The notes under the pieces were generated by a model. The model saw nothing but the letters and a program-made list of their open reading frames with translations, had not been told where the DNA came from and searched no databases. Of a stretch of 64,000 bases of DNA, positions 1 through 12,597 are shown piece by piece (positions within the stretch are counted from its first letter, which is position 1; each line of letters opens with the position of its first letter). A program made the position numbers and the translations under genes. Source of the stretch: Lycorma delicatula (lineage: Eukaryota; Arthropoda; Insecta; Hemiptera; Fulgoridae); assembly GCF_047948215.1 (NCBI RefSeq), contig NC_134456.1, positions 15,284,230 through 15,348,229 on the forward strand. The letters are read 5' to 3'.

Positions 1-1112
1 GATATAGTGTTTAAGTGAATCAATAATACTTTAAGCAATGGTACAACACTGATACAATCCATTGCTAAATACTTGCTAAATTAATTGCAATAAATGCTTT
101 TATAAACACAAGCCAGCTATTCATCATCTCATTTGGTACAATTTAATATAGTAATGATAAACAAATGATAATAAATCTAATTTTAATAGTAAATAGGAAG
201 ATAATATTAATAGTAGGTAATAGTGCTACAGAACAGACATAAATAATAAAGTTCTTATATAAAATAGTTTATCATCATAACCTCTCTTCAAATGACTATA
301 TACAATTATATTTTTAAAAAATAGGCTAAAATATTTTTATTCTAGGAATAATTATCTAGGTTTGGTAATGATAAACTGATTAGAGAAGTTTATTATGCAT
401 AGATAATCTCTTATATATAATAATCAACAGAATTTAGGATTACATAAATAAAATTCTGAGGTAGTTTTTAGGCAACAAATGAATAAATATTAAAACTGTA
501 GACAATCTTTTATTAATTTAAATTAATGGTTGTTCCACCATTCCTTCATTATTTACTTATGAAATAATAAATTGTAGATATACAGATTTTTAAAAGAATT
601 TCAGACAATTATAATTACAATGGAAGATATGGAACAAATAGGTTTGTGAAAGTCCATAAAATACTGTTAGAATACAACAGTTATGTCAAGCTAAAGTTCA
701 TGGGAAATTATTATATTACATTGATACTTATAATCATAAAAAAATTTATCAAAAGACTAGAGCAGTTTTTAATAAAAAAAAAGAGTTTACTCAACTGAAG
801 AATTTTTTCCTTCCTAATCAGAAGTCAATTAGTTGTATATTTAACATTAGGGGATTTAACTTTAGAACCCTATACTTAGTTATTAAGAGATGGTATTAAA
901 AAAAAAACAAAACTGTATTATATAAAATAAATACTCGTGTAATAGGTAAGAGGTCAAAAAGTTAATCTTCAGTCTAAAATGTTTTTTTTTTTTAATTTTG
1001 TGACAAGATATTAATAACAACAACTTTCCTACACACAACTTCAAAATACATCGAGTTTGATATTAAAGTCAATGAAATTTTAATAATTAATTTAAGAATT
1101 TAAATTTGTACA

Positions 1113-1270
1113 TCACGGTGGCAGAGTGGTAGCGTCTCACCCTTTCATCTGGGAGTCCTGAGTTTGAACTCTGATCAGGCATGGAATTACTCATATGCTG
1201 CAAAACTCCATGTCTATATTCCCACAAGCTTCTCTATAAGCTTCTGGTGGATTAATTCATTAAATAAAAA
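1113..1270 (+). mobile_element. tRNA-derived SINE (left arm)
   Basis: Starts with an RNA polymerase III A-box-like segment (tggcagagtggtagcg). About 35 bases later comes a B-box-like segment (gagtttgaactc), then gatcaggcatgg and an AT-rich body. The head matches the better preserved minus-strand copy near 24590-24661, including the catcygg and tcaggcatgg blocks. The B box departs from GGTTCGANTCC, so the copy is old. Its 3' end is not clear; 1270 is approximate. Confidence 0.72.
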
Positions 1271-1388
1271 ACAATTCATATTTGTTCTGGTGTGACAATT
1301 TTAATAACATAAATGAACAAAACAAGTCTTTGTTTAAAATATAATTGGTTTCCAATTTTATTTTAAACAAATTAAGGTATATTAATAC

Positions 1389-1568
1389 CTTAATTCCACG
1401 AGGTGGCTCAACAATCATTTTGCTACCATTTTGTAATATTGATGCTGGGAATGATGGTGTAGGTGAAGAAGTCAACCAGATTCTAAAATCACGATGTGTT
1501 ACATCAAGATCAATGTTGTCAATAAGAAATTCCAACCTTGGCATCCAACTAGGTGCTAAATGACAATT
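1389..1568 (-). CDS. DNAH1: Axonemal dynein heavy chain, exon 4 of 4 seen (left-arm copy)
   Basis: 180 bp, 60 codons, phase 0 at both ends; acceptor ttttatag, donor gtattaat. It encodes [15 protein letters not shown], then [10 protein letters not shown], then [18 protein letters not shown]. These are among the best conserved stretches of the dynein AAA6 domain; HRDFR-WLTS with QNGSKM-EPPRG is DNAH1-like as I recall it. The next exon would lie below position 1389, but none is recognisable before the window edge. Between this exon and the one at 5048 lies a 3.5-kb intron holding an RTE LINE in the same orientation as the gene. Confidence 0.92.
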
Positions 1569-2340
1569 CTATAAAAATAAAAATGCAAAAAATAATCACA
1601 TATTTAAATATTCAATTTAATCATCAGTATTAATAAATTTAGAAATAAAAATCCTAAAAATAGAATTAAAACCTAAAACTAAGTTCTCATCTCAATTGTT
1701 TAACAATTATCTTCTAGCTTACTCTATATATCTAAACTGTTACTATTCTAAATAAAAATCAATTTATTTTATTAAAAGTTATTTTAATAGCCATTAAAAT
1801 GAAATTCATAGCTCTTTCTCTGCTCAATAATAGTCTTTCATCTTTTCTACTTTCATTAGAATTTTTTATTGAGAATTTTATAATGTGGCTCTGATCGAGA
1901 TTCTACCTCAATTTCCTTTGATCCATTTTGCAGTTCCTTTTATTCTGTTCAGTAACAAATAAAATATTTATTCTTTGTTCCGATTGCATTTATAATTGTG
2001 AAAATATATTAAAACATTTCTGAGGAGGCTTATTATTATCTTTAAATAGAAAACATAGTAAAACAATTGAATGATAATTTGAAGATTCTAATTCAACAGT
2101 TAATTTAACTTGAGATGGGATTATTTCAATCAAAATTTCATCTAAAATAAAAAAAGAACCATTCTAATATTAACAAATGTAATTCAGAAACAAAAAAAAT
2201 CCTAGATGCTAACCCCAAGGCTATCCAATGATGCATGTTTGTATTATTACTTAACTATAAGCAGACTGTCTTTAATGGGTCAATAGTTAAAGACTTAGCA
2301 AAAGGCAATGAATTTATATAGTTGGTAGTCACATCTTTAT

Positions 2341-2385
2341 ACATACCCATGTATGTATGCCCATGTATGTATGTGCATGTGTCAG
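2341..2385. repeat. Short tandem repeat (catgtatgtatg), left arm
   Basis: Imperfect tetranucleotide tract of catg/tatg units. The matching tract in the right arm (about 15376-15420) has one extra acat unit. This length change is the largest single difference I found between the arms. Confidence 0.85.
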
Positions 2386-2838
2386 TGGTAAGTGTGTTTA
2401 GGGCACGTTCTTTGAACGTTTATACCATAACTACCAATGTCTATAAATTATATGTAACTGCTAAAATTGTATATAACTATTAATGAAAAAAGTATAAAAA
2501 AGAAACAGCTGGTCAGATTTAAAAAAAAACTTCAAATGTTTTTTCTATGAATGAAGATAAATTCATTGGATAAGAAAACTGTTCAATATGTAATATACTG
2601 GAAAATAAAAATTTATAAACTTCTTGACTGGAAGTTAATCTAAAAACATTTCTTAAAGAATGAATGTTAGCATTTTATTGTAGGTAAAATATGTTGGTCC
2701 ACTTTATTTTCCAAAATTTAAATAATACATTTTTTTTTTTTAATGTAATTGGAGTGGTTTTTTGTTTTGTCGAAAAAACTGAAGAATATAAAATAATACA
2801 ATTCTTATCCATAAATAATAGAACTATTCTTCTGGATA

Positions 2839-4093
2839 TTTTTTTTTTTTTTTGTCTTCAGTCATTTGACTGGTTTGATGCAGTTCTCCAAGATTCCCTA
2901 TCTAGTGCTAGTCGTTTCATTTCAGTATACCCTATACATCCTACATCCCCAACAATTTGTTTTAAATACTCCAAACGTGGCCTGCCTACACAATTTTTCC
3001 CTTCTACCTGTCCTTCCAATATTAAAGCGACTATTCCAGGATGCCTTAGTATGTGGCCTATAAGTCTGTCTCTTCTTTTAACTATATTTTTCCAAATGCT
3101 TCTTTCTTCATCTATTTGCCGCAATACCTCTTCATTTGTCACTTTATCCACCCATCTGATTTTTAACATTCTCCTATAGCACCACATTTCAAAAGCTTCT
3201 AATCTTTTCTTCTCAGATACTCCGATTGTCCAAGTTTCACTTCCATATAAAGCGACACTCCAAACATACACTTTCAAAAATCTTTTCCTGACATTTAAAT
3301 TAATTTTTGAAGTAAACAAATTATATTTCTTACTGAAGGCTCGTTTAGCTTGTGCTATTCGGCATTTTATATCGCTCCTGCTTCGTCCATCTTTAGTAAT
3401 TTTACTTCCCAAATAACAAAATTCTTCTACCTCCATAATCTTTTCTCCTCCTATTTTCACATTCAGCGGTCCATCTTTGTTATTTCTACTACATTTCATT
3501 ACTTTTGTTTTGTTCTTGTTTATTTTCATGCGATAGTTCTTGCGTAGGACTTCATCTATGCCGTTCATTGTTTCTTCTAAATCCTTTTTACTCTCGGCTA
3601 GAATTACTATATCATCAGCAAATCGTAGCATCTTTATCTTTTCACCTTGTACTGTTACTCCGAATCTAAATTGTTCTTTAACATCATTAACTGCTAGTTC
3701 CATGTAAAGATTAAAAAGTAACGGAGATAGGGAACATCCTTGTCGGACTCCCTTTCTTATTAGGGCTTCTTTCTTATGTTCTTCAATTGTTATTGTTGCT
3801 GTTTGGTTCCTGTACATGTTAGCAATTGTTCTTCTATCTCTGTATTTGAACCCTAATTTTTTTAAAATGCTGAACATTTTATTCCAGTCTACGTTATCGA
3901 AAGCCTTTTCTAGGTCTATAAACGCCAAGTATGTTGGTTTGTTTTTCTTTAATCTTCCTTCTACTATTAATCTGAGGCCTAAAATTGCTTCCCTTGTCCC
4001 TATACTTTTCCTGAAACCAAATTGGTCTTCTCCTAACACTTCTTCCACTCTCCTCTCAATTCTTCTGTATAAAATTCTAGTTAACATTTTTTA
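2839..4093 (-). mobile_element. RTE-type LINE, 5'-truncated (left arm)
   Basis: Truncated non-LTR retrotransposon of about 1.25 kb with an A tail (15 T on the plus strand at 2839-2853). It is flanked by perfect 14-bp target duplications, tattcttctggata, at 2825-2838 and 4094-4107. It sits in the dynein intron in the same orientation as the gene. The duplication and tail show ordinary LINE retrotransposition. The same insertion in the right arm shows it predates the inverted duplication. Confidence 0.95.
2858..4087 (-). CDS. RTE LINE reverse transcriptase, N-truncated (409 codons)
   Basis: Open frame with the palm and thumb of a LINE reverse transcriptase. Motif A FIDLEKAFD is at about residues 56-64, motif B RQGCSLSPLLFNLY at 115-128, and the catalytic FADD at 156-159. 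The C-terminal block YLGSKITKDGRS starts near 225. The end, DRESWRTASNQSND, resembles the end of RTE/BovB elements as I recall them. The endonuclease and first part of the RT are lost to 5' truncation, so the first Met is just internal to the truncated frame. No stop or frameshift over 409 codons suggests a young insertion. It differs from the right-arm copy by Ile instead of Arg near residue 385. Confidence 0.93.
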   Translation of the reverse strand: MLTRILYRRIERRVEEVLGEDQFGFRKSIGTREAILGLRLIVEGRLKKNKPTYLAFIDLEKAFDNVDWNKMFSILKKLGFKYRDRRTIANMYRNQTATITIEEHKKEALIRKGVRQGCSLSPLLFNLYMELAVNDVKEQFRFGVTVQGEKIKMLRFADDIVILAESKKDLEETMNGIDEVLRKNYRMKINKNKTKVMKCSRNNKDGPLNVKIGGEKIMEVEEFCYLGSKITKDGRSRSDIKCRIAQAKRAFSKKYNLFTSKINLNVRKRFLKVYVWSVALYGSETWTIGVSEKKRLEAFEMWCYRRMLKIRWVDKVTNEEVLRQIDEERSIWKNIVKRRDRLIGHILRHPGIVALILEGQVEGKNCVGRPRLEYLKQIVGDVGCIGYTEMKRLALDRESWRTASNQSND

Positions 4094-5047
4094 TATTCTT
4101 CTGGATATAAATTAAGGTAATTCTAAGTATTTGCATTTCTTTAACAACTATGTAATCAGATACTGATCAAGAAATCATATCTAATTTTGATAAAGATCTA
4201 TTAGAATATTAAATTATCTAATATTGATTTTAGATCTGATAATGAAATAAATCATATGCTAATTGACAGTTTTTTTAATCAGATTACTGTTTATGAAGCA
4301 TAGTTATACAAACTATCATTCAGAGATCAAACACCAGCCTTTGTGATGGTGTAGCAAAAAATGTTTCACAGCTAAAAAATTGAAAACACTAAATTTAGGA
4401 AGAAAGGACTGACTAGAGTTAACTTCAGATATAATGAACAATTAATCTAAAATTCAATTTTAACTTCTTATATTGATTAAAAGATATATAAAAAAAATGG
4501 CAAAGGAAGCTGAGGAAAGTTGCCCTCTATTTGGAGGAATTTAACTGAAAAAAAAGTATTTTGAAAAATTTGGAGTTTCATGCACAGATAATCAATATTA
4601 ATCATTAGGTCTTGCCCTTGACTTTCCTACTTACAAAAATTAAAGACAGTTTGAAAGGAAGGTCATTTTTGAATGACTGGAAAAGACAGTAGCAAGTAGG
4701 GAAAAATTACAGTTGGCAGGCATCAAAATTTTCTTTTTGGATGTTAAAAGAGACTATTAAGAAATGATGTGTCAGCTATGTATACTTCAGATGAATTTTT
4801 TGAACAGCATGTCAGTCAGATGGCTGAAGGTTATTCTGGAGTAAGGGTATAATCAGTTTTAATTGAGATAAGAATATTTTTAACACCTTTACTAAGACTT
4901 TTATTGGTAATTCAAAAAACATATAAAAATATAAAGCAGTATAAAATTGGAATTTTTTCAAACAAAATAATTTATGTTATGTGTCATTTATTTATGAAAT
5001 AAAGTAAAGTAATTAACAGAACTACAATAAATAAAAAAAAAACTTAC

Positions 5048-5158
5048 CTGAAAGAAAACCCAACTGCCCATTTCTATTGCTTCAATGAACATTTTTTCAG
5101 CAACTGGTCCTTCGCCTTGCCCAAGTGATATTGATAACATTCTTTTAGTCATTCTCAT
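5048..5158 (-). CDS. DNAH1: Axonemal dynein heavy chain, exon 3 of 4 seen (left-arm copy)
   Basis: 111 bp, exactly 37 codons, phase 0 at both ends; acceptor tttttgtag, donor gtaagt. The peptide runs MRMTKRMLSISLGQGEGPVA to a final MGSWVFFQ. ISLGQGQGP-AE and WV-FQ are hallmark AAA6 motifs of dynein heavy chains, and WVFFQ rather than WVLLQ is what I recall for DNAH1. It joins without frame change to the exon at 1389-1568, where the motif completes as [15 protein letters not shown]. The exon is repeated on the opposite strand at 12598-12708. Confidence 0.9.
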
Positions 5159-5259
5159 CTACAAAAAATATTAAATGATAAATAAAATTAATTACATTTA
5201 CAAGTAAAAAAAACTCTCCACAGCCACATAAGAGACAACATTAATAATGTTCTTATAAC

Positions 5260-5290
5260 TGTGTGTGTGTGCATGCGCGCACACACACAT
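5260..5290. repeat. Self-complementary (gt)n-gcatgcgcgc-(ac)n tract, left arm
   Basis: A gt run is followed by gcatgcgcgc and an ac run, so the tract can fold on itself. It is mirrored at 12466-12496. Alternating purine-pyrimidine sequence of this kind is prone to slippage and non-B DNA. Confidence 0.85.
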
Positions 5291-6371
5291 CTTTAATCAC
5301 TTGTACAATATGAAATATGCAAACACACAATAAATTAACAAATACAATGCACCTTCAATTATGTACTAAATGTGTGTAAGTAGAAAAAAAATACCAGTAA
5401 CAACTGATAATATTAAGATAAGAGTATCAGTCACTGAACATGGCTACGAAGTGATTGAAAGCATTATGACATGAAAGCTACATTTTGAAAAACTATATGA
5501 TTATTTTGAATACTACAATATTTATTACACTTAGTTCAATTAATCTTAACTGTAGTGGGATAATGTTTTGCTACAATTATTTGCTTCAAAATTTTAATTT
5601 TGTTTAAAATATGATATATTATAAACCTTTGCTTGTAATCTATCAACTTATTTTCAACTTTTTTCTCAATATGATATTTTAGAAATTTGTATTTTATATA
5701 CTACAATAATACTAATAAATATCTGATTAAATATTCACATAATACATAAATCCAAAGGATTCACAGAAATACAATAATCCTACAAAAAAAGTTTAAGACT
5801 GGTTTCTACCTTTTTGTAATAGCTTAATTATATCCGACAAGGACTTAAATTAAATCCTACTCCTGAGAATATGTAACACCAAAATTTTTTTATGAAGAAA
5901 GTGTTATGTCTGAAATTTTATTACTGTAATGAACTTTACAATGATATACACTTTTAATCTGTATCCTAATGCTTTAAATTGCTTTTGCAACCTAAAAATA
6001 CTCTTATAAAAATATATCCATTTCAAAGAAAATTTGATTCTATATGTCATTAAAGATTTTGTATAATTAATTCTGCCCAAAGACTGTCACGGACAGTAAT
6101 ATAAAAAAATATATTAGATAACTGAATAAAACGGAAGAGTACTTGTATTTATGAAAAAAAAAAATGTTTCACTTAAAGATTTCTAATGAATAAAAAGGTA
6201 TGAAAACAGACATTACTGATTAAAAAAAAGAAACCATTGAAAATATGCAGATAAATATGGCATCAGTATAGATTTATAAAAATTTGGAGTTGAAAAACTG
6301 TGGAGACTATAATAATTATAAAGGTAAAAAAAAAGTAGAAAATAAAATCTAAAATGTACATTATTACATAC

Positions 6372-6627
6372 CTTATCAGCAAATTTATATAAATCAGCAG
6401 CTGGATCTGTACCAGGAGATAAAACAAAAATTAATGGTACGTTAGGTCAAGATTCTTGATACATTGCAATTAAATCTGATGTTTGTGGTTCAATAAATCT
6501 AGAACCAAGATGTTTAGTTAGGAAATCTTGCATAGCATTAGTAATTTTATCCGGTCTGAGACATTTTAATACAATAAGAAATTGAAAAGAATCTAATTTC
6601 TTATCCCAAGGCTGTGGTAAACGTTTC
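6372..6627 (-). CDS. DNAH1: Axonemal dynein heavy chain, exon 2 of 4 seen, with in-frame stop
   Basis: 256 bp between acceptor ataaacag and donor gtatgtaata. The peptide begins RKRLPQPWDKKLD, contains LKCLRPDKI and ends with VLSPGTDPAADLYKFADK, a highly conserved AAA6 segment. The SPGTDPAADLYKFA block is what I recall for DNAH1-type chains. An in-frame TGA at 6447-6449 interrupts it between YQES and PNVPLIF. All other codons and both splice sites look normal. The stop may be a recent nonsense mutation, a sequencing error, or evidence that this copy is dead. If translated, the chain would end inside AAA6 and lose the rest of the motor. The exon is single-copy, in the spacer between the arms. 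Confidence 0.85.
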
Positions 6628-8712
6628 CTGTTTATAAACATAAAAAAAAATATTATTGGTTTTTCTTAAGTTCTAGTAATAATGATTTGTGATGAAAATA
6701 CATTTTCCAGCATATATTATTATCTTGTTTGATCTCAATTAAAAACTTTCAAATTAATTCAGTTTATAATCAAAAAATATTAGAATTCTTTTCTAGTATT
6801 CAGAACTTGTATAAAATCTCCTATCATTAGCCATGAAGAGTTTAGAAAAGAATTAAATTAAACTGAGAAGATATCTTTATTGAATGAATATCAGACAAAC
6901 TAACTTAAGGTTTTAAAAAAAATTAAAACATTAAAAATATTTTAGTAGTAATAAGAGTATGGTAAGATTTAGATCAATAAACAAATCTTATTTTTATATT
7001 TATACATGCAATATTTTCTCAAAAATTTATTTTATTAATGATCTAAAAACTCTCTAAAATTTTCAAATTAGTTTCTGAGTCAGGGTTGAATATGATAATC
7101 GATTTGCATCCCTTACAATCTGACAATTCGATAACAACTGGAAAATCTCAGAAAACCATGTTCAATAACCTATTCCCATAGTTTACCCAATGTTGGGAAA
7201 CACAGTTTCACTCCATAACGTTGGCATTTATTAATAACTGTTTAACAAATCAATCGATGTGAATTTTTGTATTTTATGCGTTCTCCAAATTGATCACATC
7301 AATAATTAATTTTAATTAATTACTTTGCAAAAATCTCAAATACTACAAAACACTTTGTTATAATTAATTCATTTAGCCAACCCAAGAAATATTTGATTTT
7401 GATGACATCATTTTAATCTGTGGTAAATCAAACACATTTGTTCTTTAAAAAAAGTCTATTTAGATGTCTTTTGTTGTCTTTTAATAAACTGGTATACAAA
7501 TAAAGAATAGACATGTTTAACATAACAAAGTGAACTGATTATTCATATGAGGAACTAAACCTGTCAGTTAATGTATATAAAAAGTGAATTGTAAAAAGGA
7601 CTACAGTTCTTTTTGTTGCATTGTATATGATAGGTTATAACTATAAATCATTATTACATACTACAGATAGAGAATAATTGCAAAAAACAAAACCTTAATT
7701 TTTTACTGAAATATATTGAAAAATTATTTTTTATTTAGCTGAATTAATGATCAATAAATTGCAGTTGTTATTACTTTGTAATGAAATAAGTATACTTTTT
7801 ATATAACATAGCAGTTTTAAATTAATACAGTAATAAATGCCTACATTTGACAATACAACAATCAAATTAATATGTAGTTATTCTCAAAATAACAAATATT
7901 ACATAATAAATAGTAAATAAGAAATAATGAATACAAAATGAAAATAATTCTTTTGAAAGACATCACTTTTTTTATAAAAAATTCTCCAGTGGTGTACTTA
8001 TTAGAATTCATTACACTAGTATTTGTACTAGCTAGTTGGCTTTGTCGAATAATGAATATATTCAACTACTTCTAATTATCATAACCCAATGTCACTGCTA
8101 AAAAACATGATGCATGTTATCTATCCTTTTATACAATGTTTATTCCTTTTATTTCATGTTTCCTCTTATTCGATTTATAGATTCCCCTTAACAAATAACA
8201 AAAAAACTGTTAGATTTTGTTGACTGTTATGCATAATTAAATATTTTCATTAATTACAGATTACAATTGTAACATTTTTAACCATGTAATACCTAGTTTT
8301 CTTGTATTATTTGTAGAAGCAGATGCATTATTTTATTTCTACCTGAATGGTTGATTTGAAAATTATTTGTAGTAATCTATATAAATGTAAGTAAAATGTC
8401 ACTCATTTAAAAAATTATTCTTCTGTGTAGTGAATCTTAAAATAGTCATTAGACTAATATAATACAAAAAAAAATTGTCTACTATTATGAAAATTGATCT
8501 GTATTTACAGAAGTAATTTTGTTTAGTTTTTGCATCATATCTAAGCATGAAAAACAAGTTTCATAGAAAAAATAATTAAATAATAAAAAACTCAGAAAGT
8601 AATAAACTTCTGAACTCTCACTAAGTTTGAAATTTTTAATAATGAAATGCAAACATTTAAACAGAGAAATAAAATAATTTTAAATGCATAAATAAAAAAA
8701 AACTTAAATGAC

Positions 8713-8867
8713 CTATGAGGCTCTTCAGAATCAAAAATTTCTTTGTAATATTCAACATTATTTTTAAATCTTTCAGAAAAACCTTGAAAGATTTCAAGTA
8801 TTTCTAATGAAAGAATCTCTCTCCAAGAACGAACAGACAGCCATGTTGGAGCAGGATTTTCGAGTGC
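8713..8867 (-). CDS. DNAH1: Axonemal dynein heavy chain, exon 1 of 4 seen (DNAH1-like)
   Basis: The exon lies between an acceptor (poly-T then aag, 8868-8870) and a donor (gtcatttaag). It is 155 bp, begins in phase 0 and ends after two bases of a codon. It encodes a peptide starting ALENPAPTWLS and ending SEEPHR. This is the segment of dynein heavy chains just before AAA6, whose family pattern is NPAP-W with EPH at the end. The protein is a microtubule motor of cilia and flagella; in insects axonemal dyneins act mainly in sperm tails and mechanosensory cilia. The next exon (6372-6627) joins in matching phase to give EEPHRKRLPQPW. No preceding exon is visible up to the inverted copy at 11897. 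The DNAH1 assignment comes from the downstream exons. Confidence 0.82.
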
Positions 8868-11800
8868 CTTAAAAAAAAAAAAAAAAAAAAAAATATTGAT
8901 AAATATATATAAATAATTATACATATTAAAATTAACTAACTTTTTTAAACAAAAATTTATCTAGAAAAAAATATTACTCATTTGAACAACATTTATTCAT
9001 AGGACATAACTAAATAAATAACAAATATTAAAAATGTCATCGATGCTAATAGTTTTAGAAGTAGTGAATAATATTTTTTAAATTTTCTATATCCCAAACT
9101 GTTATGGATCATTGGTAATTTATTCACTTTCTAGGGAATAATTCATGAAACTATTCACATTAATTTTGATGTCTACTTATTAATTGTTAAATGTTCTTCA
9201 CATTATTTATGTTAATATTTTCGTAACAATTTAAAAAAAAAGTAATATTAATCTTAAGTTTATAATTAGTCATGTATAACATTGTTTTATCTGTTTTTAA
9301 GATAATTTTGTTTTATATTTATCTATGAATTATAAGCATATAAGTTTTTGTTTTCCAAAATTCCGTCATATTTCCAATGTTATTCCAAAGATTAAGACAT
9401 GTCCTTTTTATATCCATTTTATGAAAATCAGTTCAGCTCTTCTGAAATTGTACAGGGATACCAACAAATATAACATTCTAACATGTTTATCATCTTTGGA
9501 GAATTAATTACTCTACAGCATATCCATTCCCTGGTGGAAAACAACAAAAATGTAACAAAAAAATACACTGAGAAAGCTAGAGTTTGATACCAATGCAAAG
9601 ATATTGTAAAATCAATAAACGTAGTTTTTTTTAATTTACACATACATTATCTTTAGATTTACTAGTTGGTAATAATATTCCAAATATTTTTACTCCATCA
9701 TTTTATACACACAAGTATAAAAGATTTCTTTAAGTCATCACATGCATATTTTAGAATTTGCAAAAAAATTTTAATCATTTTTTTCGGGGAAAAAATTTTT
9801 GCCAATTTATTAATACTGTACCAGGGCTCTCATATTTTTGTGAACCTAATATATATATATATTTTTTTGAGTGCCACTCTTTTATAGAGATGAATGTATA
9901 GAGAATAAGGAAGAGATGAGCTAACTTTAAACATTGTTGCTAGTCTTTATACATGTAATACCTCTTTCTTTCCTCCTTTCATACTGTGAAAGCAGCAAGT
10001 AACAAACAGTTTCCAAGTGATTGACAAAACAGATTGTGGTAAGTTACGATTGTGAGTGTGATGATCCAGTTCAGTGTGTGAATTCAATTGAACAGTAATG
10101 GTAGCTTGTTGTTATGACCTAGCCAATGCTATGAGGAAGATAGGTTCCCTCCCATGAAAATCTAGTATATAATTCTGAAAAATGTAGGAATAACAGCAGA
10201 TAATAATTAGAATTTTTACTGCTGTACTCTAAATTACTGAACTTAAATATATTTTAAGTCGCTTAAATGAGATATTGGGCTTCAAATATTGAAACTTTTC
10301 AATTTTTATATGAGACTAATTTCTTTAGATTGACAAATAAAGATATTGACAAATAAAATTAGTTTTTATAGTCTAAAGATATAACTGCAGGTAGTGACTT
10401 ACAAAATTTGCTCTATTTATAAAACTGAATGTAAAAATTGGAATATTTTAATACTTTGATATTAATTTTTTGATAATTAATTATCTCTAACTGCCAAAAG
10501 ATCAGGTAATGAATATGCAAACTTAAAAAAAAAAGTCAAGTAATGGATGTCAGGCCATTTGAAATGGACTGACTTAACATGTATTTCTAAGGATAAAATA
10601 TTTTCTCGTTGGACTAATATGGATATTAAAAAAAACCATAGAGGTGGGGATGATTTGCAAGTTCATCCAATCTATAGTAGGAAAAAAAAAAATTTTTATT
10701 CTGGTTGGTACATAAAAATACATTATAAAAATCACTTCAATGTGCAATAAATTGTGTTTAAAGTCTAAATTATTTATTTAAACCCAAACAATAGAAATAA
10801 AGTTGAGGTAAATACATTAGATTTAAAAGATTACTACAAAATAATTCAAAATTCAGCTGTTATTGAAAATTATTTTGAGCACTTATTTATGTACATATTG
10901 AACAGGATACATATAAAGTGAGTTTTCTGTTTTGTTTTTAATTAGTATAATTTAAAAATTCATCGACAGAATAATATTGTTCCCATAAAAGAAAATTGTT
11001 TGATTCTATTTTAAATAAATTGGTGGGAAAATTTTTCAAATGGTTCAGAAATTTATTAAAAATGGCAACACAAGCACATCAATATCCTTCCTAATAAGTC
11101 AAATTATTATGTTTAATTATATAAAAACAGTTCTATTGACTGGTTTTGGTGCTTCCGAGCAAAACAGTATGCCTTGATTTTTGTTACAAACGAAATCTAT
11201 TCAATTATCCCAAGAGAACTTGTCATCTAATAACACCCGAATTCAAGTTTTACTTTGTGGGCAACAAAAATACCAGCGTTATCATTAATGGGAATTCTAT
11301 CCAACTAATTAGCAATTTTATGTCTGCCTAAATGCAATGATTCTATCAGTATTTAGAGTTAGATGGTTACAGTCTATCCAGTCAATAATTTTTTGAGCTG
11401 CTATCATACAATTTTAATCCCTTTTAAATAATTATCTTCAGATATAGATACAGTTGTATTGTACATGAAAAAGAGTTACAATGAATGGCTCACTAATAAA
11501 TAAATATACTAATACATAATAAAAAAAGCAAGAGATTGACATTCCCCTGAAGCATTTAAAAAAGTGCCTCTTGAAAGTGAGGACCTAAATTTTACAAGTG
11601 CAATTATTTATCAAAAGATGAAATTTCAGCTACTTAGTTTACAGTTGGTAAGGAATGACTTTAACCTATTTTAAGCAGCTTGTCTGATACCATAGTTACT
11701 AAGTCTTTTCATTAGAGAAATGTAATGTAGGAGAGGAATGCTCGATAATTCATATAATCAGTACTGTTGCATTTACGTTATTTACAAAGATATACATAGT

Positions 11801-12465
11801 TTCTTTAAAAAAGTAAAATACTCATTAGCAGGTGAAATATGGTTTGAACCTCATAAATGTAAAAATTAGCAACTAAAATACAAAGTCTAATCAAACTAGG
11901 ATTTAATTTAAGTCCTTGTCGGATATAATTAAGCTATTACAAAAAGGTAGAAACCAGTCTTAAACTTTTTTTGTAGGATTATTGTATTTCTGTGAATCCT
12001 TTGGATTTATGTATTATGTGAATATTTAATCAGATATTTATTAGTATTATTGTAGTATATAAAATACAAATTTCTAAAATATCATATTGAGAAAAAAGTT
12101 GAAAATAAGTTGATAGATTACAAGCAAAGGTTTATAATATATCATATTTTAAACAAAATTAAAATTTTGAAGCAAATAATTGTAGCAAAACATTATCCCA
12201 CTACAGTTAAGATTAATTGAACTAAGTGTAATAAATATTGTAGTATTCAAAATAATCATATAGTTTTTCAAAATGTAGCTTTCATGTCATAATGCTTTCA
12301 ATCACTTCGTAGCCATGTTCAGTGACTGATACTCTTATCTTAATATTATCAGTTGTTACTGGTATTTTTTTTCTACTTACACACATTTAGTACATAATTG
12401 AAGGTGCATTGTATTTGTTAATTTATTGTGTGTTTGCATATTTCATATTGTACAAGTGATTAAAG

Positions 12466-12496
12466 ATGTGTGTGTGCGCGCATGCACACACACACA
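12466..12496. repeat. Self-complementary (gt)n/(ac)n tract, right arm
   Basis: Inverted-arm copy of the tract at 5260-5290, lying about 100 bases upstream of the duplicated dynein exon at 12598. Confidence 0.85.
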
Positions 12497-12597
12497 GTTA
12501 TAAGAACATTATTAATGTTGTCTCTTATGTGGCTGTGGAGAGTTTTTTTTACTTGTAAATGTAATTAATTTTATTTATCATTTAATATTTTTTGTAG

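Larger units (their letters stand above)
1..5859. repeat. Left arm of giant inverted repeat
   Basis: The reverse complement of this arm matches 11897-17760 almost base for base. The first ten bases (gatatagtgt) pair with acactatatc at 17751-17760. The inner end is sharp: taaatccta (5851-5859) pairs with taggattta (11897-11905) and similarity stops. Paired coordinates sum to 17756 in the inner part, 17758 outside the LINE tail and 17761 near the window edge. That drift is explained by two homopolymer length changes and one extra 4-bp repeat unit in the right arm. The outer end is unknown because homology reaches base 1. The arm holds two dynein exons, an RTE LINE and a SINE. Confidence 0.97.
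5860..11896. other. Unique spacer between the inverted arms
   Basis: About 6.0 kb present once. It carries two dynein exons on the minus strand (6372-6627 and 8713-8867), both upstream in the protein of the exons in the arms. The remaining AT-rich DNA (5860-6371, 6628-8712, 8868-11896) shows no convincing exon, mobile element or RNA gene. Short open frames there have no recognisable domain. The 3.0 kb from 8868 to 11896 should contain or lead to the preceding dynein exon, but none was found. Confidence 0.85.

Noticed and set aside
1113..1184. Possible functional tRNA gene
   Set aside because: A- and B-box-like segments are present, but the B box is degenerate and I found no closed acceptor stem; related copies elsewhere fit a SINE better.
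1345..1563. 72-codon plus-strand frame and its mirror at 16198-16416
   Set aside because: It is the reverse-strand shadow of the dynein exon; the minus-strand reading carries the conserved dynein motifs and correct splice sites.
11146..11331. Possible coding relic in the spacer
   Set aside because: Both strands were read for transposase or dynein motifs and none was convincing.
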